From Charina bottae (taxonomy: Eukaryota; Chordata; Lepidosauria; Squamata; Charinaidae), in contig JALMGJ010000003.1 in NCBI GenBank assembly GCA_023362775.1, positions 181,633,725 through 181,697,724 on the forward strand: a stretch of DNA of 64,000 nucleotides, given 5' to 3'. This document shows positions 44,431-56,193 of the stretch, one piece after another (position 1 is the first letter of the stretch; each line of letters begins with the position of its first letter). The translations under genes and the position numbers were made by a program. A model generated the notes under the pieces. That model saw nothing but the letters and a program-made list of their open reading frames with translations, searched no databases and had not been told where the DNA came from.

Positions 44431-46590
44431 TTCAAGGAGTGAAGCTGGCATTTACTTCCTCTCCCCCTTCATTTGCCTTGAAGATTCATAGTTGGTGGAG
44501 CTTCAGTTTATTATTTGTGCATATTGTATCTTAATTAAAAGCTATCAGGCTAAAGCAAGGACACTCATCTAAAATAACAGATATATAATGGGAACTAGAT
44601 TTACCAACTATTGGCTATCAGACCTAGTTAGTTCCTTCTTTCGTTCCTTGGGCTCTTATATCTTTAAAAGGTGGAAGATAAGCAAAACTGAATAACTGAA
44701 ACTTCTTTCTATTCACCATAGCACACTCTGTCCAATGTCTTTGAAACTACGACATCCATATCTTCTGAAGAAATGTTTGGAACAGAAAATAAGAAAGACA
44801 AAACAAAAACTTTGGACCACCATAAAAACACACTGACTTATTGTGCTGTAAATGTTTGTCTGAAGCTTTGAACAAGTAGGTCGGACAAAGCTGTATGCCC
44901 CAAGCCCCATTTCTGGTATTGCTTATAACATGCAGATATGGCGCCATCTGAGAAACAGGACCAACCATTTTCTTCAGAGCTGCAGCAGCAGGAGAAACCT
45001 CAATTGGTGGAATGTACTTGATACAGAAGGAAGGTACAATTTGTCACTCATGATCTAGAACAGGAAGTTCTACAAACTGCAAACCTAAAAGTCTAATTTT
45101 TATTAATTGTCCTCATCCATTTCTTAGGTTTTACAGATCTCTTATTGCATACTGAATTATTTATGAGTCTCACAAAATTGTTTGTTTATTTATTGACCTG
45201 GCATGCTTTGAATCAGTATTATCTTCTCATGGACTTATGTTTTAGAATGAAAATCCCATTGCATTAGGCACTGTTTTAGGCTTAAATTTTTAATTCTGTT
45301 ATGTCCAAAGCTTGTTCTCAACCATACATCTTTTATCTTTTACTTGCATAATATTCTTTGCTGTTAGAAACCGTAATGGATTTAATTAGCCAGTTGCATG
45401 AGAGCATTGGCTTCTCCTGCTCAGAAAACCGATCCACAGAAAACAAGCAAGATATGCATGGATCCTTCATTAGTAAACTTGATGTTACTCAAGAAATGTC
45501 GTTCTCCACTCCCACCCCCCTTTTTTCCTGGTCCAGAACATATGTTTGTAATTGGAACAGTTTGTGAAGTTTTATTGCAAAACACAGTTTGGACTAAAAC
45601 AAATAGGTTGGAAGGAGCATGAGAAAGGTCTGAAATTTCAATAACCCTTTCTAATTGTTCTTATACTGTATGTGGGGAAGAACACATATGTATAGTTGCA
45701 TACTCAGCATCTTCACCCTATGCCATATCAGACTTCAGCATCTATAGCAATTGTAAGGCGTGGTGATCTTAATGCTTTCCATGTACAGCTGCACTTAATT
45801 GAGATTTGATCAGATCTCTTAATGCATTTGAATGATAAATTATTTATAATTTGCTCATGCTGTTGCAAGTTTTGTTTTTTTATGGTGTAAAATAATAAGA
45901 ATAATGCCACACTGTTGCAGACACACAACAAAATGATGCTTTAGAAAGAAAAGTTTTTTTAAAAATAATAATCATGGATTATCCATTTGTTCATTGTTTT
46001 ATAGCTTCGGATTTTCTAACAGCACACCAATTATCTCCAGAAAAGTGTCCACCAGATATGTTTTACTACAATACCAATTCCTTGAGGCTGAAGTTTTGAG
46101 AATTTTAGTGCAAAGCATCCGGAGAGCACTAGATCGGCACTGGCCAGTAGAGGCTATGTGTAATAGTTTTTTTTTTTTTAAATTGAATAAATAAATACAC
46201 AGTGAAATGGTCTCCCGAGTCCAGATTGTTCCTATGAAAGATGTTCATTGCCTGATCTCAAGGTACATTTTTTTCAGGGAGATTTTTTTCACCCAGGTAA
46301 AATGAAGTCTATCAGATTGTGTGTGGGTGTGGCTAGCCAAATCTGCCATCAGTTTTAGTTGTTTACTCTTCTTCTTCTATAACTATTCTGTTTTTTTCTT
46401 CTTCTTGGTTTTATTGTACACCATCCAAAGCCGGTTGGGGTTAGATGACAATTGTTAATAATGGACACCCCTCTGCCAACTGGTCCATTAATATGCTTCA
46501 CTGCATTAGTCTCAGGAGAATTATGATATAGTATCATTAATTTCCTTAAAGGCCACTCTGTAGTTTCAAATTGTATCCGTGGCTGCTATT
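44431..46590. other. No recognisable feature
   Basis: Unique AT-rich sequence. Confidence 0.4.
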
Positions 46591-46690
46591 GGCTGTGTTC
46601 ACATAATATGCTTAACCAAGTTGCACAACATAAGCATGCTTGGTTTTAACCTTGGTTAGTTATTTTGTTAGCATGCCATGTGAACGCAGG
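46591..46690. mobile_element. Probable small MITE
   Basis: GGCTGTGTTCACATAATATG on the left is mirrored by GCATGCCATGTGAACGCAGG on the right, with AACCAAG/CTTGGTT inner arms. Target duplication not found. Confidence 0.45.
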
Positions 46691-47061
46691 CTCTTTGGTT
46701 AGTGTGTGGTTCAAAATATTGTAGGAATCCAGAAAATAGGTTAATTTGGTTATTAGAGTTGTAGGAATGTAGGAATGAAACTAATAGAGTGAAACTAATA
46801 GAGCAGTATGTCTAATAGAGCAGTATTTTCTGTAAGCAGGCTAACAGCATCTGGGTCAGCTTTAAGGGATCTGATTACCTTCAGAGAATTAAATATTACC
46901 ACTTTTCCAACTGCATATGACTGAGCAGCAAAAAAGAAGCTTTCTGTTACCATATAACGTTTTTAAAAAACGTATATTCTAAGGGACAAGCCAGATACAG
47001 TATAGAAGATCTGCCATCAGATTCCTTCACTTTCTATTCCATTTTTCATTAAAATACAAGG
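46691..47061. other. No recognisable feature
   Basis: Unique sequence with a local AATAGAG duplication near 46783-46823. Confidence 0.4.
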
Positions 47062-47075
47062 GAGGGTGGTGCTAA

Positions 47076-47244
47076 ATGTCTATGAAGGTTCTCAGTCATC
47101 CAGGTGGAATTGTCTGTAGCTTGAATCACGTCAACTGGATTTCTATTTTCTCAGTGGAAACGTTTCGTTTCCAAGCTCCTTGGATAAGGAGCGAAACGTT
47201 TCCACTGAGAAAATAGAAATCCAGTTGACATGATTCAAGCTACA
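47076..47244. mobile_element. Penelope-like foldback element (169 bp)
   Basis: Two PLE terminal-repeat ends in inverted orientation: CTGTAGCTTGAATCACGTCA ... GTGGAAACGTTTCG on the left mirrors CGAAACGTTTCCAC ... TGACATGATTCAAGCTACA on the right. Perfect 14-bp target duplication GAGGGTGGTGCTAA at 47062-47075 and 47245-47258. Same family as 51957-52715. The right arm keeps stem II (AGCTCCTTGGATAAGGAGC) and GAAACGTTT but has lost CTGAAGA at the junction, so its hammerhead is broken. Confidence 0.88.
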
Positions 47245-47258
47245 GAGGGTGGTGCTAA

Positions 47259-48540
47259 GTTTCATCAGAACAGAAGAATTGGGGGAAGAAGACTAACAAT
47301 TATGAGATCGACATTTCCCCTATGCCGTGTGTGTGTGTGTACGTGGTACACGCACGTGCTGTCCTCCAAAAGGTAAGCAGAAAAGGGCACTGCAACTGCA
47401 AAAAGTGTTCTTATGATCAAACATACATTTCTTGGAAAACGTATTATTGGATTTTTTTTTCCTTTTTGTAATATATTGTGACAAAACCCTCCATCTTCAT
47501 TAAGGGCACATGGATTTGAAAACATAAAACAGGCTTTTTGCATAGTTAACATTACATAAATAAACCTGCCTATTGATTGATTTTTAAAATAACTGCAGCT
47601 GTTTTCATGCATTTGCCTGAACACATGAGTGCTTGAGAGTGGACAGAGGAGGGGACACACATGTTGGCCCAAGCCCAACTATCTCTGACCTCAACCAGAA
47701 AGTCTGAAGGAGAATTGAACAAGTTTACTTGAACGCAAATATCTGTTCATCCAATCCAGAACCTCGCTTAATTAGGTTTTCCGTGTTAATGAAGAGCTAT
47801 ATTTGCATTTAAGACACTCCAAGCACAGTTCTTCTTCGTGAAGAAGGCCTTGCCTGAGTGTTGTCAGTTCAGAGAACAGGCACTGCATATGTGGCCTTGG
47901 CCTGTCCTCCACCCACTTCCAAGCTCTCATAGGTTCAGAGGAATGTCTGAAAGAAGTTAGTCAAGAAGAGAATGCTATTAGCTTGGTCCCCTCATCTATC
48001 CCTCTTAGTTAAAAAGCAATCAGGCTTGTAATTTTTTTTTAATTGAGAGCAACTGCCTCCTAAATATAGGAGCTCATTAAAATGAATGGCAAACACAATC
48101 CATGTTTACTTTGAAGTATATTATTTTCTTACTTTCCTCTCCCCACTTTATTTGAGAAGTACCTACAGGCAAATTATAACAATATTCCTGTTATAGCTAT
48201 CAGTGCAGTGCTGTCCTCCAAAGCTAACACAAAAATACTTGATAGTTCCTTTATGTGACATTTGGTGACATAACACATATTTTTGCACAACCTTCTTTGA
48301 AGCTTCAGAATGGCACTTTGCTCATAGCTATGTCAACATTTGCTTTGAATTCCCCAGAACAAAGAACCTGACAGTAAATTATCACTGATATCTGTCGGAA
48401 AGGGAAAGAAAGCAAATCAGGACTAGAAGGTCTTCATATAACAGATGAATTTATGTAAAACTTCAGCTGAGTATTATATTACAATAAAACAGCTGTGCTC
48501 TAAATTCACGGAAATAAATAATTACAATCTGTAGCCGTAT
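47259..48540. other. No gene recognised
   Basis: Unique AT-rich sequence with a short (GT)n at 47326-47340. Confidence 0.4.
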
Positions 48541-48582
48541 GCATATGCAGCTACCAGATGTGGGTTGCAAATATTTAAACTG

Positions 48583-48596
48583 CCACTAGATGGAAG
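48583..48596 (+). promoter_or_regulatory. Damaged CTCF-type motif in the same repeat
   Basis: CCACTAGATGGAAG is the 41256 motif with one change (GGC to GGA). Shared context GGGTTGCAAATAT ... GCAAAGAAAT shows both come from one repeat family. Confidence 0.4.
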
Positions 48597-48976
48597 CAAA
48601 GAAATAGAGAGAACGGCAACTCTATGCTACCATTCAGTGGTTATCTGCATTTTTACAGCCCAAATTTGGTTGCCTAATCATACAAACAACAGTTTAAAAA
48701 ACAGACCATGGGAATGATATAGTGATGGCCAGTAGATCAAATACACCTTGGGAATGTGACAAATGCATTAAGTATAACTCTATCAAGAACTACAGTATTA
48801 ATTATGTTCTGCTGTCCAGGTTCAGAAAGTCCAGGTTCAGACTCAATATGCTGCAGGGGAGCAACCATAGGAGGTGCTGTATATTGTTGCATGCTTGGGG
48901 ACTTAGCTGATGTTGAGAATAGGATATTGAACTAGATAGGCTTAACTCTTCTGACTGAGAAGAGTTAAGAACAGAG

Positions 48977-49391
48977 TAATATAGTTGGACCATAAGGAAG
49001 GCTGAGTGCCGAAGAATTGATGCTTTCGAACTGTGGTGCTGGAGAAGACTCTTAAGAGTCCCTTGGACTGCAAGGAGGTCAAATCAGTCAATCCTAAAGG
49101 AAATCAACCCTGACTGCTCATTGGAAGGACAGATACTGAAGCTGAAGCTCAAATACTTTGGCCACCTAATGCGAAGAGAGGACTCACTGGAAAAGACCCT
49201 GATGCTGGGAAAGACTGAAGGCAAAAGGAGAAGGGGACGGCAGAGGATGAGATGGTTAGATAGCATCACCGATGTAATGAACATGAATTTGAGTAAACAC
49301 CGGGAGACAGTGGAGGACAGGAAGGCCTGGCGTGCTACGGTCCATGAGGTCACGAAGAGTCAGACACGACTAAACGACTGAACAACAACAA
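48977..49391 (+). mobile_element. BovB (RTE) LINE 3' end
   Basis: Codes the BovB C-terminus in an open frame from about 49121: LKYFGHLMRREDSLEKTLML, GKRRRGRQRMRWLDSI, VEDRKAWRATVHEVTKSQT, then a stop and ACAACAACA tail. Target duplication AAGAACAGAG at 48967-48976 and 49392-49401. Very similar to 50917-51327, so both are fairly young. Confidence 0.92.
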
Positions 49392-49401
49392 AAGAACAGA
49401 G

Positions 49402-50904
49402 CCAAGCTGCATCAAATGAAAGTCCAGCCTCCTACAACACTGTGTTTCCTACAAGGACCAAATAAATCTGAGAAATCCAGAAGAATGGTATGAGGGCAAT
49501 AGTCCTCTCTCCTACTGTTGGTCCCAAACAATGTTCTTATGAAGATATGTCTATGAAGAGTGTTGTATGTTCTTATGAAGAGTGTGTATGGCATAGCAGT
49601 TAAGGTGTTGGACTAGGAGCATGGAGCATAATATTTCAGAAGCTGTTTACAAGTTGTAACAAGAAAGCTATTTTTAATAACTGTCATGCAAATTTAGGTG
49701 AAGTGGTGAAATAATAAATGGGATTTCTATATATGATGAGTTGATGGGAACTGTAGATGATATATCAAACTATTTGCTTTGAAAGCTGCGTTAGCTATAT
49801 TGGATCAGCTGACTTGGTAGCTACACTGTTCCATATATGTCAAGCTTGGATAGTCTGCATTCGTATTTTTTGTAAACAAGAAAACATTTTAAAATAATGT
49901 ATTTTGAGCATAAAGATATAGATGCTGCAGAAGCATATATTTATATTCTAACAAAACTCTGACTGCCTTGTCATTTAAAAAGTAAATTGTAAAAAATAAA
50001 AAATAAAAGGAAGTGTTATTAATGCTTTAAGGAGAATGGTATTTATTGAGTGCCAACAATGTGATAGGTCACTTCTGTGAATCTGACCTTTGTTTCATCT
50101 TAATTTTATGTTTTTGTTTTGGATGTCAATTTTACAAGTGTTAGGAAACTCTCCAGGCACTGTTTGGGTACATCCAGAGGTAGCTAAAGTCCTTTCTGGC
50201 TGTATGCCTTGTAAAACACCTTAGGCAACAAACAAACTTCCAGAAATGCAAGGCTTGTCATGTTATATTGCTCCACTGATGCAGCTCAGATTCTCCAGGG
50301 ATAGAAATATTTCTGTTGGCTAGAATGAAATGAAAACTAACTTCAGCCTAGTGAGCCATCAAAAATGCAATGAAAGATGTTTGGATACGTTTAATCTCGG
50401 TATTCAGTTTGTGTCATACATTATCAACTAAACCTACCTCTTTTCCATTTTGCGTGATATTGGAGACAGTCACCTTAAGACTTATCAAATTTAAAGGGTC
50501 AGACTCATAATGGGTGTAAATCAGAAACTGGGATGGAGGGGTAAATTTATTTTTTCCCAAATAGCACAAGCATTTTTTTTAATCATCAACTTTCTCTACA
50601 TCTTTTTGGATGCTTTCCACTTCAAGGTAGTGAGGAGTTCCAGTGGAAGAGACTGAAGAGTTCTTCATAAAATATCTTAGTAACCAATATACAAGCAGGG
50701 CATGTTAGAACATAATGGGCTCCTGCTGCAACAGGATTGGTTTTGCAGTATATTCCTAGATTACAGCTGTTAGAGTAACTCTCTACTTCTGATTTACAGT
50801 TAATTCCTGATTAATTCATAACAGCTGTTCCAGTACACCTTGCCTTAGCTAGGTGGTATCAAAAGCTTAACAAAGATTCCTATTTTTATTAGGCAAATAA
50901 AGCT
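49402..50904. other. No recognisable feature
   Basis: Unique AT-rich sequence. Confidence 0.4.
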
Positions 50905-50916
50905 AGGAATGTCCTT

Positions 50917-51327
50917 TTTGTTGTTGTTCAGTCGTTTAGTCTTGTCCGACTCTTCGTGACCTCATGGACCGTAGCACGCCAGGCCTTCCTGTCCTCCACT
51001 GTCTCTTGGAGTTTACTCAAATTCATGTTCATTACATCGGTGATGCTATCTAACCATCTCATCCTCTGCCGTCCCCTTCTCCTTTTGCCTTTTGTCTTTC
51101 CCAGCATCAGGGTCTTTTCCAGTGAGTCCTCTCTTCGCATTAGGTGGCCAAAGTATTTGAGCTTCAGCATCTGTCCTTCCAATGAGCAGTCAGGGTTGAT
51201 TTCCTTTAGGATTGACTGGTTTGACCTCCTTGCACCACAGTTCGAAAGCATCAATTCTTCGGCGCTCAGCCTTCCTTATGGTCCAACTCTCACAGCCATA
51301 CATTACTACTGGAAAAACCATAAGGTA
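50917..51327 (-). mobile_element. BovB (RTE) LINE 3' end
   Basis: Minus-strand twin of 48977-49391: CSLEGQMLKLKYFGHLMRR, GKRRRGRQRMRWLDSI, DRKAWRATVHEVTKSRTRL, then the tail seen as TTGTTGTTG. Target duplication AGGAATGTCCTT at 50905-50916 and 51328-51339. 5'-truncated. Confidence 0.92.
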
Positions 51328-51339
51328 AGGAATGTCCTT

Positions 51340-51956
51340 ACCTTAGATTTATGAAACTTTAACTGATTGTCCTGGGCATTTAGCAAACTATCAGCATCAG
51401 AAAGGCAGATTTCCCAGCATCTGTAATTATATGAGATAGCTTCTTTGAAGTGTGCCTTTCAGCTTTAAAGGTCATCTGCTCTGATAGGTTGCTTCCAACA
51501 GCAGATCGTTTGGTTTTAAGGTATATTTGTGGTAAACAGCTAAAAAGCCATCTGCTTAGTACCATTAAATTTATACAGGAAACAGATTTAAACAGACTCC
51601 AAATGACAAAAGTAAGTCTTTATAAAAGTATTTTTAAGGCGATTAGTTTAAGCTTTCATGTGGTTTCTATTAGCATCAAACAGAAAATGGACTGATTGTT
51701 TAAAGGACGCTGTGTTTCATCATATGTAACAGAGACTGGTTGATGAACTGGCTAGCCTTATTCCAAAGTGATGCTGCTTATCTGTAAAAGTCTTGCTTAT
51801 TTTGTTGCTCAAGAACAATGTATTCAGTTCTGCGTATCTTCCCCCTCCTTCTCCAAGAAAAGGCACGTAACAGATCTTTGATACAGGGATTTGGAACTGG
51901 GTCCAGAATAAGTCATAATTAGCTTCCACTGAAATAAGTATGAAAACATTGCTATG
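51340..51956. other. No recognisable feature
   Basis: Unique AT-rich sequence. Confidence 0.4.
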
Positions 51957-52006
51957 ATTATCTGTAGCTTGAATCATGTCAAATGGATTTCTATTTTCTT
52001 AGTGGA

Positions 52007-52040
52007 AACGTTTCGCTCCTTATCCAAGGAGCTTCTTCAG
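52007..52040 (-). ncRNA. Minimal hammerhead ribozyme core of PLE
   Basis: Minus strand: CTGAAGA, then AGCTCCTTGGATAAGGAGC (a perfect 7-pair stem II, GCTCCTT/AAGGAGC, with a GGAT loop), then GAA-ACGT-T. The extra A between CUGAAGA and stem II is also found (as A or U) in the other copies. The best-preserved copy in the window. Confidence 0.65.
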
Positions 52041-52137
52041 TCTGAGCAAAGTTGGTAAGGGAATCCTAAATATGTTCCTAGGTAGCTGTGTGACCTTACA
52101 CCTGGGGCTAGGTCATGGTTATATTGAGATGTAATTT

Positions 52138-52674
52138 TTAAGTCCTTTTATCATCTAATGGAGGGTCGTTAAAATCACCATGCTGCTGTTGAGCTTCTGA
52201 AATGGTCTTAATCTTCCTAGGCACAGAAGACAACACGGGGAGGAAGATGGGGGAGAGTTTGTGCCTGAGGCCCCCACCTCTATTCAAGGAAGGATTTTCC
52301 AAGTTGGCATAAATGGATTCCTTGACCCCTCTCTCAAACCACCTATCTTCTCTGTCTAAAATGTGAACATTAATGTCCTCAAATGAGTGTCCTTTTTCTT
52401 TTAGATGAAGATAAACTGCTGACTCTGGTCCTGTGGTGTTATTTCTCCTGTGTTGGGCCATCCTCCTGTACATAGGTTGTTTGGTTTCTCCAATGTAGAG
52501 TTCAGAGCACTCCTCACTGCACTGGATTGCATAAACTACATTGCTTTTCTTATGTTTTGGAGTTTGATCTTTGGGGTGTACAAGCCTCTGTCTCAGTGTG
52601 TTGGTGGGTTTGAAATATACAGGTATGTGGTGTTTGCCAAATATCCGTTTTATCTTTTCAGACACGCCAGCCAT
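52138..52674 (-). CDS. PLE GIY-YIG endonuclease domain (178 aa, partial)
   Basis: C-terminal domain of a Penelope-like polyprotein, which nicks target DNA to prime reverse transcription. It reads SEKIKRIFGKHHIPVYFKP (linker typical of PLEs), then the GIY-YIG core VVYAIQC (47-52) and LYIGET (59-64). It continues with R70/R71 and H75, an acidic residue in ERGVKESIY (E119), and NPSLNRGGGL near 128-136. C52, C56, H75 and H96 may form the small zinc site of these enzymes. The frame is open and its residues look intact, but the upstream reverse transcriptase is missing, so this is a fragment. Confidence 0.88.
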   Translation of the reverse strand: MAGVSEKIKRIFGKHHIPVYFKPTNTLRQRLVHPKDQTPKHKKSNVVYAIQCSEECSELYIGETKQPMYRRMAQHRRNNTTGPESAVYLHLKEKGHSFEDINVHILDREDRWFERGVKESIYANLENPSLNRGGGLRHKLSPIFLPVLSSVPRKIKTISEAQQQHGDFNDPPLDDKRT

Positions 52675-52715
52675 GTAGGGAATGACCAGGTTCTTTCGTT
52701 TACTCTGAGTCTCAG

Positions 52716-53837
52716 ACCTAAAACAGCGACAGATAGGGCTGATTCAGCAGGCCTGCACAACTTGTGACCGCTATGGGAATGTACCACTCCATGACTAGTC
52801 CATTGGAATGCAAGAAAATTGCATAAAAATCTAGGATGGTGAAGGTCTACTTGGTATTTCTGTAAAACATATGAAACAAATTTCTAAATAGGTGACTGAT
52901 GGCTGATAGACACAGATTACTGGCTTGTGTTATATAGTCCAGAAAGCTTTACATGACCATTCCCAGCTGTGATGCCAATACTGGGTAAAAGCATCTGCCA
53001 CGTTAAATTATATTACAAAAGGAAGAATAAAGGCGTCCTTTCCATGCTACTTTATCCAGGCAAAAAACAAAACAAAAAAACAAAACACCCAAGAAACTTT
53101 AAAAGCCTGGGATTGTGTTTTGTTTATTTTTATAAATATTGATTCATCTGATTGCTCTCTACCTTCCAGGAAGCAGAAGGTAAGCACTGTGCAAATTCGT
53201 TCCGGCATCCTCATTGCATGCTAGCATTTGCTTTTCAGACGTATCTATCAACTTTACTGGAAGAAAAAACGGGATTTCCCTGGTATCCATGATCAAAGGG
53301 CACTGATAGAGATTTTGAAAATAGGGGCACTTGTCACGTGCTAATTCCCACACCAGCATTGATCACCAGCATGACATTGCCAGATGTGGACTATGGGAGG
53401 ACTGAAAGTGGATTATTTCTGTCCTTGCAAAAGGAGTACAGAAACCTGTGGTTAAGGGAGAATCAAAATGCTCCAAACCAAGGCAGAAAGGTTAAAGATA
53501 AACAGTATTGTCATATCGAGAGCAGGCCACAGAAAGATGTCATAAGGGTTTCTCTGTCTTTCAGTAGGAAATATTTCTTCTACTAAACTGATTCCTTTAG
53601 TATATATTTATTTATTTATTCGTTTAACTGATTGATTGATACTTTATGTTTCTGCTCTGGCAAGTACTCACATAAACGAATGGGATTCCAAACTGAAAAC
53701 AGAATACAAAAAGTTGAAACAAACGAAAACAAGCACTAGCATTAATTCTAAAACCATCTAACAATTAAATTTTGGCGTATAAAATATAATATAGAAGTAG
53801 ATATAGAATTAAGAGTAACACAACTAACAACAGCTAT
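52716..53837. other. No gene recognised
   Basis: Unique sequence; a (TTTA)-like patch at 53602-53622 may be an old LINE tail. Confidence 0.35.
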
Positions 53838-54113
53838 CTCTTTTTTTAAAAGAATTTTATTGAGTTTAAAGCAAAGATAAAAACTACAAAAAAGCAAAAG
53901 AAAAAGAAAGAAAAAGAAAAACTAAAAAAGTGAGAAACACAAGAAAAAAGAATTTTTTGAAGATTACACAGAAAGGTGACTTCTGACTTTCAACAGGAAG
54001 AATATACAGCAATTTCCATAATCAATCCCTTACTCTCTATCAAACCAAGATCACATTATTTCTATAAATCCTTCCATTAACACATATACAAAACACTAAT
54101 GCAATTGCTCCTT

Positions 54114-54155
<42 letters not shown>

Positions 54156-55675
54156 CTAAATCCACTTCCCTCCCCCATAAAACAACATTTATTTGTTTCC
54201 TTCCCACCGCTATTCTATATATTTCTGTCCACTATAGTAAAAGTCAAATTGTAAAAACATAAAAATTGTCTAATTTTATAATTAATAACACTACAACAAT
54301 CTTAATCCTATTAAACCTAAAAACCAAGCAATTATTATTATACCTTATGAATACCTTATAAGTCTTACAAATCAAACAAACCTTAAGAAAAATCCAATAA
54401 ATCTTAATCCAAATCATTAAAAAAATGAAATCATAATAACCTCATTATCAATCCTATTACACATTCTTAATTTTACCCCACCTCAAAGTATACCAAAGCA
54501 TTTACATATCTCCCTATTACACCCAAGGCATCTTTCTTGCAAAAATCAAACAGCCCAACTGCCCCCCTTAGAAACTCAAACTTCTCAGCAAAAAAACCTC
54601 CCACAAAGCAGATTCTCTTCTCTGCCATAACATTTCCCCAGAAAGCCATAACAATCCCTCAGAAAAACAGCTCTCTTTGTAAACTGCAGCTCAGACTGTC
54701 GCCTTAACCCCTTCACCACCAAAATGTAAACTTCATCTGGTGTTACTTCAGTCTTGCTATCAGTTTCATCCTTATCAAAATCATCTTCCTCCATAACATC
54801 TTCAGCCAGATGACACAGTTTAGAAGTAATTTCTTCCCCAAAGTCCCGAATGGTCTGCAAAATGGGTTGACAACACTCTAAAAGGATCTCTTTGAAGGTC
54901 TGCTCAGGCTCATAACAGGACTCTGAAAAAGCCTCCTTGAAATCTTCCATGTTTCAGGCAGTAAATTATGGTGCCCCCTAGATACTTGACTCCTGCAGAT
55001 AGGAGTTAATGGGTTAATTGAAACGTTCCAAATGAAATTGGCACAAGGGAAAGTACATTAACAAGCAGATCCCAAAGAAAGTGAACAGAAAGCTGAAGAT
55101 TCAAAGCAACAAATCCAACGTGTAGGGAAATATCAATCAAAAATAGTAACAGGAAGGCAATTCTTTATTCTCAGTCGTCCTTAATCTTTAAATGGGAAAA
55201 CAAGCCAAAACTTAAAAATTTAAAAATTAAATCCAGAAATAACAATAAGCACCAAGATAGTCCACTTCTTCTTTCTGTAGAAAGACTCTCTTAAGGTACA
55301 AAAACTTTAACAAAACAATAAATTGGGTGTTTAAGAAGTGGGGTGCCTGGACTTACTGTCCCTTTAAGGGCTGCAACGCGGCTCGGAAATGGTGAAATCC
55401 CAGCTTCACAGCGAAGTCTTACTGGTCGATTGCGCATGCTGTCCACGATCTCCTGGCTACAACTCGCCGTCTGGAGGACGAATGGGTCGATTCCAAATGT
55501 TTTCCTTGATCCGGAAAAACACTCTGGGCTATAGGAGAAACCAGCCTGTGCCTGGAAAAACTGCCATGATGCCAGTTCTGCCCATGGAGCTCACAGGCAA
55601 AGCTGCTCAGTCTGCCATATTCCCACCAGAAGCCCTAACATCAGATATCTCAGGCAAATGGCTGCTCCTGTAGTT
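53838..55675 (-). mobile_element. Unassigned LINE-like stretch (possibly L1-type)
   Basis: In minus sense it has a GC-rich start (about 55340-55675), a 121-codon acidic frame (54585-54950), an AT-rich part with a (TA)n microsatellite at 54117-54152, and an end CTTTTTTGTAGTTTTTATCT then AATAAAATT and poly(A). The end is shared with the fragment at 40596-41202. The overall plan resembles 37935-39530. Family not identified. Confidence 0.4.
54585..54950 (-). CDS. Hypothetical 121-aa acidic frame in LINE-like stretch
   Basis: Starts ATG (MEDFKEAFSES). The middle is strongly acidic (AEDVMEEDDFDKDETDSKTE) and the end is Cys-rich (RDCYGFLGKCYGREENLLCG). No domain recognised. Its place inside a LINE-like unit suggests an ORF1-like or 5' leader product rather than a host gene. 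No splice signals or homologues are known to me. Confidence 0.3.
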   Translation of the reverse strand: MEDFKEAFSESCYEPEQTFKEILLECCQPILQTIRDFGEEITSKLCHLAEDVMEEDDFDKDETDSKTEVTPDEVYILVVKGLRRQSELQFTKRAVFLRDCYGFLGKCYGREENLLCGRFFC

Positions 55676-55925
55676 CTACTGTATGACCTTCACCAGAAAG
55701 CAATTTAAGAGCAGGTGCAGGCTGGGAGAGTGAATGCAGAGAAGGAAATTTGATGAGGGGCAAAATTGCCACAGAAGATGTACCGAAACAGAGCACCAAT
55801 TCATAGTCAGTATTAGGAAACATACAAGGATCAGAAATGGAGGTTTAGAGACCTGTTTTAACTTAGGGAATCTAGGCACATATTAGAAAGCCAGTATGGA
55901 AGGTGATTATACTCAAGCCCTAAAG

Positions 55926-56185
55926 CAGGGGTGGGCAATGTCAGGCCCGCGGGCCATATAAGGCACACGGGGCTCCCGCCTAAGGCCCGCGGGGCTCCCG
56001 CCTGCAAACCCTGCCCCTTCCACGCAATTGGCTCCCGCCCGCAAACCCCGCCCCCCCAGTGCTTGTGATTGGCTCCCGCCTGCAAACTCCGGCCCCCGGT
56101 CTGTGGAAATCCCAGAAACCCCTCCCCCACCCCCAGTTATAAATATCCAAATGGCCCTTGGCAGAAAAAAGGTTCCCCACCCCTG
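55926..56185. mobile_element. Non-autonomous hAT element (260 bp)
   Basis: Ends CAGGGGTGGGCAATGTCAGG / AAAGGTTCCCCACCCCTG. Perfect 8-bp duplication CCCTAAAG at 55918-55925 and 56186-56193. Interior closely matches 33966-34216. Confidence 0.92.
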
Positions 56186-56193
56186 CCCTAAAG

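Larger units (their letters stand above)
51957..52715 (-). mobile_element. Penelope-like element, endonuclease and 3' repeat
   Basis: In minus sense: the end of the PLE ORF with a GIY-YIG endonuclease (52138-52674 and a few codons upstream, RKNLVIPY), a spacer, then the terminal repeat with a hammerhead core (52007-52040) and TGACATGATTCAAGCTACAG. The telomerase-like reverse transcriptase upstream is absent, so the copy is 5'-truncated. Confidence 0.88.
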
